A stretch of 64,000 nucleotides of DNA from Opisthocomus hoazin. Lineage: Eukaryota; Chordata; Aves; Opisthocomiformes; Opisthocomidae. Each line of letters starts with the position of its first letter. Position 1 is the first letter of the stretch. Made by a program: the position numbers and the translations under genes. The stretch lies in the NCBI RefSeq assembly GCF_030867145.1, contig NC_134415.1, positions 13,246,417 to 13,310,416 on the forward strand. The letters are read 5' to 3'. The notes under the pieces are model-generated. The model searched no databases. It saw only the letters and a list, made by a program, of their open reading frames with translations, and was not told the DNA's origin. This document shows, in pieces, positions 1 through 8,885 of this stretch.

Positions 1-145
1 ATGCCCCCTCCCTGGCAGCGTTCAAGGCCAGGTTGGATGGAGCTCTGAGCAACCTGGTCTGGTGGAAGGTGTCCCTGCTCATGGCAGGGGGGATGGAACC
101 AGATGGTCTTTAAGGTCGTTTCCAGCCCAAACCATTCTATGACTC
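1..145 (+). mobile_element. CR1 LINE 3' end fragment
   Basis: This is the 3' end of a CR1 non-LTR retrotransposon in plus orientation. It shows the usual CR1 tail blocks: a segment like 'caaggccaggttggatgg', then 'aacctggtctggtggaaggt', then 'gtccctgctcatggcagg', and a terminus of the type 'aaccattctatgactct'. The element runs off the left edge of the window. It lies in SMYD3 intron 1, antisense to that gene. The match is to the family pattern by eye; the subfamily is not assigned. Confidence 0.93.
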
Positions 146-974
146 TAAGCTGAGATGCCCTGTAAGGACATGAAGCAAAACACTGTGTATGTTTCAATAA
201 ACGTCAAAAACTTGGAGAAAAAAAAAAAAGGCTAGCAACATTAAATTGTCTAAATTGTCTCTCTTCTTCAAGTCTTGGTAATCAGACGTGGTTTTGGATT
301 AGCTACCAGTACATTTCAGGTGTTAATACAGAGACCTCTTACAAAACAGGTCTGTCGCAATCTGTCTTGCTGGAAAATTGCTGAAGGGTACAAAACTGTT
401 GGGGGGGGGGGGGGGGGGGGTTAAACCACCCGGGAAGGCTCCGGTGGGTTTGTCCGTTTCCGCTGGCGGGGCTGGGGGGAAGCAGCAGGCATCGCGCTCC
501 TCGCCCCGGGCAGGCGTACGGGCCCTGCGCACCGCCACCCCCGAAGGCCGCCGCCCCGAAGGCCCCGGGCAGAGCGCCACGCCGGCAGCCCCGCGGATGA
601 GGCCCTCACCGCACGGCCGCGGGCAGCGTGGAGCGGGACGGGAGCAGCTCCGCGGCGCGCCCCCCGCCGCGGCCAGCCCCGGCACCTCCGCCCCAATCCC
701 CGCGCCCGGGAAGAGACGCCCTGCCGGGAAAGCCGTTACGGAAAGCTCTCGCTCATGGAGCGGCAGCAGGCGGCAACTCCCGCGCCTCAGTCCCGGCAGC
801 GGCTACACGGCCGCCCCCGCAGAGAGAGAGCAAGCACACCCCCGGCCCGCCGCTACCCTAGGCTGGCTTGGCGGCGCTGCCCCGCCTCAGCGGAAGGGGC
901 GGCGCCGGCCGGGCGGGGCCGGCGGGAAAGGCGGCAGCAGGGGCTGCCGCGTCCGCGCTCCCGCCCGCCGGTAC
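146..974 (-). other. SMYD3: SMYD3 intron 1 (start) and CpG-rich flank
   Basis: This is non-coding sequence downstream of the SMYD3 exon 1 donor on the minus strand. The part from about 430 is very GC- and CpG-rich and belongs to the promoter CpG island. Long open frames on both strands here have Pro/Arg/Ala/Gly-rich translations, as expected of stop-poor GC-rich DNA, and are not called as genes. Apart from the G20 run I see no other structure. Confidence 0.7.
401..420. repeat. G20 homopolymer tract
   Basis: An uninterrupted run of 20 G on the plus strand (C20 on the SMYD3 sense strand) sits at the edge of the CpG island. Such runs can form quadruplexes and are error-prone in sequencing, so the exact length is uncertain. 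Confidence 0.95.
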
Positions 975-1138
975 CTGCGCAGGCAGCGCTCGCAGAGGCC
1001 TCCCAGCTGCTCCTTGCTGACCACGTAGGCGAAGGGCTCGGCGCGGCAGAGCAGCTCGCCGGGCCGCACCCGCCGGCGGGAGCGGAGGCCGCTGCCCTTG
1101 CCCGGGCTGGGGAACCGCTCCAGCGCCGCCGGCTCCAT
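975..1138 (-). CDS. SMYD3: SMYD3 coding exon 1 (SET/MYND lysine methyltransferase, partial)
   Basis: SMYD3 is a SAM-dependent lysine methyltransferase with a SET domain split by a MYND zinc finger. It methylates histone and non-histone targets such as MAP3K2. This exon starts with MEPAALERF, close to the human start MEP.KVEKF. It then reads GKGSGLRSRRRVRPGELL, the N-terminal SET strand with the SAM-binding G.GL region, then AYVV and CERCLRR, which supplies the first Cys pair of the MYND finger. The exon is 164 nt and ends in phase 2 at a GT donor on the minus strand (plus-strand 'ac' at 973-974). The rest of the gene lies left of the window. An in-frame ATG 26 codons upstream (1214-1216) could extend the N-terminus with an Ala/Gly-rich stretch. 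I prefer the ATG at 1138 because it matches the vertebrate start. Confidence 0.88.
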
Positions 1139-1260
1139 CCTCCCGCCCGCGCCGCCACCGAGAGGGCGCGCGGCCGCCCCGCCCGCCGCCACGTGACGCG
1201 GCGCCGCCGCCGCCATCTTAGCTGCGGGCCGGGGTCACCCCGCCGTGCCCGCGCCTTCGG
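1139..1260 (-). promoter_or_regulatory. SMYD3: SMYD3 core promoter / 5'UTR with E-box and YY1 motif
   Basis: Read on the minus strand, this segment holds AAGATGGCGGC (plus-strand GCCGCCATCTT, about 1208-1218), a good YY1 consensus, and then a CACGTG E-box (USF/MYC/MITF class) at 1190-1195, followed by GC boxes. YY1 motifs of this orientation usually lie just downstream of the start site, which would place transcription initiation around 1220-1260. No TATA box is visible. The start site itself is inferred. Confidence 0.6.
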
Positions 1261-3352
1261 GCGGTGAGCGGCGTGTCCGTACCCGTTCTTCCTGCCCGGG
1301 ACAGACCTCTGGCCTGTGCCGAGAGGCCGCGGGGCGGACGGCAGCCCCTCTGCCTGGAGGGGGGCTAAGGACGCGCTCCCATCCACACGGCCCCCGCCAT
1401 GCCGAACAAAGCGGTTATCGGCGTTTCCATCGCCAGTTGCAAGCAGGGAGCGTGCTGGAGTGTTTTTTCAGTTACTTTGTGCGTTGGCTGGTTGGTGGTT
1501 TTTTAAAGAAAACGTCTGACCGTAGATCCTGCTAACCACCGGCCTGGGGAGCCTTCTGGCTACACGGCCCACAGCTGCCGCAGTCCAGCCTCAGAGGAAA
1601 CCTGCAGCGATGGCAAGTCCCAGCTGCCACCTTAGCCGTGTCCAGCACCACAGCTGCTGCGTTTCCCCACCGACACAGCCCCAGTGCTGAAAGGGAGTGG
1701 AAGAAAATACATACGAAGATAAAAGCGACATGAGGACGCGTGGAGGCTGCACACCCACAGCTTTGTATGCAATGAAGCGCACTTCCCTGGCCCCATGCTG
1801 CAGAGGCGGGTGGCCCTCCTCAGCCCCAGCCCAGGGCCGTGTCCTCCAAGGGGCCACAGAGAAGCAGAAGGTCCCTCCACCCAGGTGGCTGATGCGCGTG
1901 AACGCGGCAAGTCGGCTGTGTCCTTCGGCGTACCACGAAGGGAAAATCATGCTCATATTGTGCTGACACTCAAGGGTCTGTCAGCGACGTTTCTTCACTG
2001 ACACGACATCCAGACCAATGTAGAGAAGTCTGATCTCAGGCAGGGGCTTCATCATACGGAAACCCATGCGTTGCACAAGATGGTGTACCTTTCAGTTCAT
2101 TATCCTGATGAAAGATAATTGATCAATTAAACAGTTTGGTTCACAAAGGAAGAGATACGATAATGATTCTGTCAAAAAACATCCCCAAACAGGACATGTT
2201 ACTTACGAGCTAGCATCTGGACATACTTCTGGATCTCACTGTGATCTGAATACAAAGAAGTATGGCTGGGCCGGGAGCTGCTTGCCACCCAAGCTCTGGC
2301 AGTGTGTGTCACTGGCAAAGCACCCCATACACCAGCTGCTTTTTGTCAGAGCCATCAGAGGCACCAGATGAACGACAAGAGAAAAGCAAAACACTTGCAC
2401 GATTAACTGAGCACCACTCTGACAGGGTGATGCTCAAAGCCCATGTGATAAGTTCTTTCCGTAGGGGTTTACATATCTTTCATTCATTTATGAGATGACA
2501 CGTGATGCGTGTATGGGTGCGAAATGTGCTAAACTGCAGATAGACTTAGTTGTTTTTTTCTTATTATGCCTATAGAGGGAGTTAGGGCTTGCGTTTTGGA
2601 AAGGAGTGTTGAGTGGTCCTGTCCAAGAACACCGAGAGACAGACCTCACAGTTCTGCAGAACAGCTTTTCATTTCTAAAACGTACTCAGTTTTGTTCTCA
2701 ATAATGATTATTTCAGTCTGCTACTGTTTTCATCCAAGTTGCAACAGGGTAATAAGAAATGGCAATACGTCCCTCCCAAACACTGCTATTAGGAAGAACC
2801 ATGGTACATCAAGCCACAGGATTCCCACAGAAAAATATATTTTGATATTTACTTAAACGCTGCAGTGACGAAATTCATTACCAGAAGAACTGACAGCAAT
2901 CTGGCTGTCAGTTAAATAGTTACACATATTACTATGCTTATCTCTAGTTCTAGCAAATTTTTTTAAGTGTTCCATTACAGTGATATTGTGAGATACTCAA
3001 GAATTATCCTTTACAGTTTTTAAAATATTAAACTACTACCTCTGTATTTGGCTTGTATGCTTTACTCCTTCACCCATTTAATCTTCTGCGTTTCTCTGTC
3101 TATGCTGTTTTATTGAGTTTCTAAGCAGGCACTGCCCAAAACCTGTAACATAAACCCAGTAATAACACAAGTTACTGTCTATCTCTGGGGTGGGTAAATT
3201 GAAAATATGAATGGCCAAACAATATACAAAAAGCATGAACTTAAAGTCCTACCCATGAACTACAAAAGTCAGGTTTTGTCACTACATGTCCCATAGCACA
3301 ACAAAATCTCACAAAGTACAAAAATGTGTCTGCGGGAATGACAGGCATCTTT

Positions 3353-3366
3353 CACACACACACACA
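3353..3366. repeat. Short CA microsatellite
   Basis: A short CA-dinucleotide run (about six units) is followed by an A-rich stretch. It has no associated feature. Confidence 0.85.
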
Positions 3367-5012
3367 AAAACAAAAATAAACCCACAACCTGAGAGAGTCC
3401 AGCTACTCTAGCAAAACCCCAAGGATGAATGCCTGAAGAAAGGGGTTTTCATCAGCTTGGCCTAAGCTGTACACTGAAATAAGAGGCCCAAGAACAACTT
3501 TAGGCTGACACTGCATTTCAATTGATACGACAATATAGTTGTAGTAATAGAGGTTTTTCTAGTACAGATAAGCTTTTAAACACAGCATAAACGTTTTCAC
3601 TGATGGATATTTTGACATCTGTAAGAAGAGCCTGGAAAGCCAATTCTGGCTATCTGTATCTACAGTTCATAGACTGGTCTGCCTAGGAGGGCCATTCAAC
3701 ACAGTCTCTGAGCAACAGCGATCAACCGAACGCCCAACTCAAATGTCTTTGGAAACGTCAGTCTGAATTTTCTGAAAAGCATAATTGTATTATGGCAATA
3801 TATTCCAATAAGTGGTCATTTAGCCCTTGACTATATTTAATTTAATTAATCCCTGTTATTAGTATGGAGGTTTTATATGATGAAATCATCCACTAACCTA
3901 GACAGGTCAGACTTCCCAACAGCTATTTGAAATGCGTGACACATTCTGGATAGAAGCAGATGTCAAGGCCTGTAGTGGAAGCACTTTTGTGGGAAATATC
4001 GCTTAATTGTGGCTGATGCTGCTGAATTAGTCATACTTCCTTACTGCCAGTAGCTGAGACACCATAGTGGAAGTTTAGCTCTTTTATCTCAAGACAGCAT
4101 GTTTTACAACATGAATTTACAGAAATAATTGCAGTAATGAAATAATCCAAACAGCTAAACAAATTCTGCTCTTTAGTCATAAACATACAATACCCATTCC
4201 AACCAACATGGCACAAAACTGAATTCTTCTGGGAGCAAAATATGGCTTAAACCTCAAAATATTAAATTTTGAATTAGGACAAAATCTGTGTCACTAATGG
4301 CATAGAACAGCTATCAAATAATTAGTCGAAAGCTTGTAAGCACAGATGGATCTTTTATGACCACAGAGGAATCTCTTCACGAGGTCTCTTCACTTTTAAT
4401 GTTGGAGTGCTAGTTAAAAATTGATTCTAGAATGTAAAGTTAAAAAAACCCCAACGTCACTGCAGAAGCATTTTAAGCACAAACTCATAATAAATTTCAC
4501 TCAGTTACATAGATTTTACCTGTTGAACTTAACTACAAACTTTACAACACTTTCTGCTTTTGTTGGAGTCTTCTCTGCTCCAAACACATTGATTTCCTTC
4601 AGATGGCAGAAACAAGCTTCTGAAGTTTATCAGCATAATTTCTTAGCTGAAAGACAAGAGCTGTAAGTGTACTTTATATGGAAAAAAATCCCAAGGCATA
4701 ATTACACAAAAAGTTATAATCTCACATTTTTACAGTGGCATGAGTCAAACACTTTTTAAAATTGTTTTCTCCTGCAGACAATTTCTAGCAGGAAGCATTG
4801 AATTTTATTACCAAGGACTTCCAAAAAACCTACACACACAGTGGGACATGCCTTTTTTTCCCTGCTTTTCTTTAAAATCTGATTTTTCTAATCTAAGCAG
4901 TAATGCTACACATGACCAACTACACCCACGTCAATTTTTAGATTGGGTGCAGAGCTGCATAAAATCCAGAAAATCATTGCAAAGTCGAAGTGGCTGAAGG
5001 CTTCTCATACCT

Positions 5013-5237
5013 TTAGAATGTGATTCTGTGGCAGAGAAGTAAAAGTCTTTGCACGTGTCTACTACACTCTGCAGCTGAAACCTTCAGGGGAACAGCTAGT
5101 GGTGATGAGGACATCAGGTGTTTGACAGCACTATAAAAATAAGACCCCATGAGCAAAGAGACCAAGACAAAAAGAATTGCGTAGAAAAACATTAAGAGCA
5201 GCCATTCTGGGGTGGTAGGAGGGGGGAACCAAAACAA
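5013..5237 (-). other. Unassigned 74-codon ORF with a predicted membrane helix
   Basis: This ATG-to-stop ORF on the minus strand starts MFWFPPPTTPEW, then has a hydrophobic segment from about residue 12 to 37 (LLLMFFYAILFVLVSLLMG...) long enough for one membrane helix, and then a polar tail. I do not recognise the family. It lies in the intergenic region, with no obvious splice partners and no known vertebrate neighbour at this location. T-rich codons produce hydrophobic stretches by chance in AT-rich DNA, so this is most likely spurious. It is listed because the composition is unusual. Confidence 0.15.
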
Positions 5238-5677
5238 ACCACTCCTTAAGACTCATTCAAATTTACGAATCACACCAAACTCTGCACAAATAAAGTTTTG
5301 CATAAATAGGTAATGTTGTAGGTCTATTTGGTGTCTTACCAATAGGATCGACTACATCAAGTGTTAAAGTCTTGTTTACATTCTGAGTAACTGACTGTTC
5401 CATTTGGTGTATCTTAACTACCCGATTTCCCTTGGGCTTCCCATGCTTGCTGCCTGTTGCGTTCTATCAGCTGGGGACAGCCAGCGTGTCTATTTTTAGC
5501 ACTGACATGTTAAAACAGCATACACAAGGAAAGACGCAATGGCTATTGAGCAAGGATACAATGTGAGTGAATGAACACCTCCCACTGACTTGTCCTTTCT
5601 AGAAAAGTTACTTGTTATTTCCATTTTTTCAAGGTTTACAGAAGAAAGATACAGCTCTGCTAATTAAAGGCTTGCAA

Positions 5678-5721
5678 AGATTGGAGTTTTCAATCTACTT
5701 AGATTGGAGTTTTCAATCTAC
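5678..5721. repeat. 23-bp tandem duplication
   Basis: The unit beginning agattggagttttcaatcta occurs at 5678 and again at 5701, directly abutting with a 23-bp period and no mismatch over the shared part. Each unit also contains a small inverted pair (gattg...caatc). This looks like a recent slippage or repair duplication. Confidence 0.9.
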
Positions 5722-7469
5722 AGCCCCATAGCCTGTGTTTAGTCTGCCAGAATTAATTCACCGTGTTTATTGGGAAGCCTCAGGTTCTTCCTATCACACT
5801 CACACATCTTAAACTACACCATACAATCTGTTTCTCAAGTTTTATGTTGGTATTTCTATCAACATTATCATTATGACCTGGAAGGCTAAGCTGCAATTAT
5901 TAAAACATCCAATGCTGAACAATCCTAATAACCAGTACATACACATTCCATCGTAACAACCCCTTATAACATCATCTACTGTGTTAATTAGTACAAGGTC
6001 ACAAAGCCTTCTTTGGGATCAAAAACAAACAACTAACTATAGGATCCGACTCAACTGATCTCCTAATTCCAAGTGGCAAAATTTCTTATTAACTGGGCGT
6101 CACAAGGACCAAGTTTCTTTCTGTTTGTATTTGTGTTTGCCATAATATAATTAAGTAGTAAAAATTTACGCAATTGCCATCAGAGTCATGTAATTTTCTT
6201 TTACAGGCAGATGGATGGCACAAATGATGAGGGCCATTAGAAAAGACTTAGCACCTCTAAAGTTACAATCAATATACAAACTATGATATATTGGTGCTTT
6301 ATTGTGGCATGCCAATAGCCATTTTCTTTAAAGAGTGCAAGCAATACTTATAAGTTCTACTTGCTAGATGTATCGTGTGGTTCATGGTTTAGCAGTTCAT
6401 GAATTAAATTGGTCTTAGGAAAAAAAAATACGGCAAAGGAATACGGCAAAGGCAGATAAGCAAAGGAACACAAGAAGTACAGGGTTGGTTAAAAAATCAT
6501 AACAAAAGTGCCCAAAAAGCCTTTATATACAATTTAAAATTTCAGTGAATGTTTGCATTCAGCATTATCCTACAGAAACTGTAAAGCTGTAACAGTAGGA
6601 AGTACTGAGTGGATAGCATCAATGAATTCATGGACCTGCTCCAGTTTCATTCACCCATATTCATTCATGTACACCAGTAATTTTCACTTTTTTTCCCCCA
6701 TCTCTTCCCATCAATACCAAAACCACTTTTATAATGACAGTCACTGTTTTCTTCATTTCACATCTGTGATCAGGGCTAAACATATTGCTTACACTTAATG
6801 GCACAGTTCTGGTTAGCACTAAGTCTTCTCATTTCAAGTCTCCAGTTACACAATATTCCTTCCACTTACAAACTCCTGATGTTATCTTGGGAGTCTCTGC
6901 ATTGGCACAGTAAATACTGTTTTCCAATAGCATGAAAAAAAAATCACAGCAAATAATTTTCTTTTTTTCAGTTCATGTTTGAAATCTTATGAGCAACGCA
7001 GTTAAAGAAATTTGTATAGACAGTGGTGGTCTTATACTTTATGCATTGAATACTTTGCCTAGGATGTTGATATAAGCCATCTTGCTGCCACAAGAGCAAG
7101 GTATTTGATTCAAGGGGGAAAAAAAAAGAAAAAAATAGTCAGGCCAGGAGATCCTGCATTCTTTTAGATCAGTAGATAAGACAGCATTTACTGAGATTGA
7201 AAATACGTGAATTTGCTTCTGTTAATGCAAGTTTGCCATTCATGGTCAATCTATAATGCAAGTTATCTGAAACGGTAAGATGTGTAAACTGAAAGCAAGC
7301 CTCAAATCCTCAAGACTTACACCAGAACACCAGCAACTGAGACAGACTGCAAATTAAACCTCAGGCTTTCCAGTAGTTTCATCATAACATTACAAAGGCT
7401 CAGCAGCAGCTTAAACAGATAGCTACAGCCTAGCTAGCACAGTGAACTGAGGCTGCTTGAAATCAATTT

Positions 7470-7497
7470 TCCTTCTGCAGCAGGAACTGCAGAAGGA
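7470..7497. repeat. Perfect 11-bp hairpin, 6-nt loop
   Basis: TCCTTCTGCAG at 7470-7480 is followed by the loop CAGGAA and then the exact reverse complement CTGCAGAAGGA at 7487-7497. The stem is GC-containing and stable. It lies 1.2 kb beyond the TFB2M stop codon, so it would be transcribed only if the TFB2M 3'UTR is long. The stem is too short for a microRNA precursor. Confidence 0.85.
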
Positions 7498-8559
7498 GGG
7501 CAAAGATGAATGCCTGTGACATGTGACATCTATACCTCACACTGTGCTTAAGTAATAGAATTCTGTGTTTGCATTGTGTAGGTCACTGCTGTTTTCCAAA
7601 GCCTGGAAATAGTTCAGCCTTTACCAAAAAGGCATTCTCTTAACTAGTACTAAGCTGAAAAAGCATCTTTTTGGCTACAGCTTTCCCCAGAGGAGAGAGT
7701 ATAGAACACAAGCAGTACAGCCTGCCAGCACTATCAGGTAACACAACAGTTATATGGTAAGATATGAAACTTAGTCTCTTTCTCTTAGTCCTCTCTCCTA
7801 AGAGAAACTAGGAATGGTGTGCATTATGGAGGACTATGGCTAAAAACATAATTTTAATAGCGTATGGTTTTAAAGCAAGATTTTGTGTACATGTAATACA
7901 CACTAAACAAATACATATTGACAAAAGGTTGCAGGTAAGATGATTTTTTTTCCCCCCACAACTGTTTATATAGCACTGAATGTCCTGGTGACTTTGTTTT
8001 TAGACCTAAAATAAGATAAAGCCTATTGCATATAGGTGTTCACATACTGTAAACAAGAACAGGCTGCCAAGTGTTCCTTCCAAAAATTCAAAAGAAAGAA
8101 TTGTCACAACTTTTTACTCCCATCAGAGACACAACAATCTTTAGTTCAAAATAAACTCTCAACTGACCTTTTATCATGCTGTTATTACCTCATCTTATAT
8201 TAACCCACCACTATTGATTTATTAACATTATGTTGACTTTAGACTGCAAGGTTTTTAGACCAGGAGACAATATAACAGATTCAGTCATTGTAAAGACCCA
8301 TGTATTTTAGGAATCTGTGAAAAGGCATTCAAATCATTGAGCATAAAAATACAAATCACACAATGGTATTTGGTCTGTTATTTTTTTTTAAATGTTATAA
8401 ATATACAGCAGTGTAACAAAAAGTTCCGTTTAAGTGGTGCAACCAAAAGCAGCAGGTCACTAATACGCTCCTAGAAATGATGCAAAGTTTGTCCATTTTA
8501 GATAGGATTGCAATCAAATAACTGTGAATCCTTGAGTTTCATCCTGTGTAGAAGGGCTG

Positions 8560-8698
8560 TTGTTACTTCCAAAATTTTATTTTCCTGTGCGGACAGGAAT
8601 CATCTAGCTAACAGTATCTCCAACTTTATTTAAATCATTTCTTATCAAAGTAATCTTCCAGAAGCAAAGGTGATCTTCCAAAGATGACAGCTTTAGAT
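8560..8698 (-). other. TFB2M: TFB2M proximal 3'UTR with candidate poly(A) signals
   Basis: Immediately after the TFB2M stop on the minus strand, two AATAAA hexamers occur (plus-strand TTTATT at 8625-8630 and 8576-8581), about 70 and 120 nt from the stop. Either could end a short transcript. More such hexamers occur further left, so the true 3' end is not determined. Confidence 0.4.
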
Positions 8699-8885
8699 TT
8701 ACAAGTTTATGTTCCTTATACTTTCCAAGACTTCATCATGGAACCAGGTTTCAGTAAACACACTAGAGTTTTGCAAAACTTCAAACAGACGCCTATAGTC
8801 TTCTGGGTATAAGTTACGTGTTTGAGCATTTTTTGGAATTTCTAGTGCTCTCAGTAATTTGCCACCATTGTCCAAGCTCCATGAA
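8699..8885 (-). CDS. TFB2M: TFB2M coding exon 8 with stop codon
   Basis: This final coding part encodes [18 protein letters not shown], then [26 protein letters not shown] and RNINL, ending at TAA (8699-8701). It matches human SLTPLDARDILMQIGK and MHPQDFKTLFETIERS. The acceptor is minus gtttcag|TTCATGG, entering with one base to complete codon 339. Confidence 0.95.

Larger units (their letters stand above)
430..1400. promoter_or_regulatory. SMYD3: CpG island at the SMYD3 5' end
   Basis: The sequence switches abruptly from AT-rich to strongly GC- and CpG-rich over about 1 kb and covers SMYD3 coding exon 1. It contains several GC-box-like strings (gggcgg/ccgccc), a CACGTG E-box at 1190-1195 and a YY1-type motif at about 1207-1218. 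This is the typical makeup of a TATA-less housekeeping promoter. The edges are estimated by eye. Confidence 0.85.
1400..8560. other. Intergenic region between SMYD3 and TFB2M
   Basis: This stretch lies upstream of SMYD3 and downstream of TFB2M and is mostly AT-rich. I found no conserved coding exon. It contains a short CA run near 3353-3366, a 23-bp tandem duplication at 5678-5721, a short 13-bp-period repeat near 6429-6453, an 11-bp hairpin at 7470-7497 and a hydrophobic ORF at 5013-5237. The part from about 1540 to 2060 is somewhat richer in GC and is unrecognised. The distal part may belong to a long TFB2M 3'UTR. Confidence 0.6.

Noticed and set aside
378-1267. Long plus-strand open frames over the SMYD3 CpG island (e.g. 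378-1028 and 755-1267)
   Set aside because: They are Pro/Arg/Ala-rich, overlap each other and the real minus-strand exon, and arise because GC-rich DNA has few stop codons.
7470-7497. Hairpin as a microRNA precursor
   Set aside because: The stem is only 11 bp, too short for Drosha/Dicer processing.
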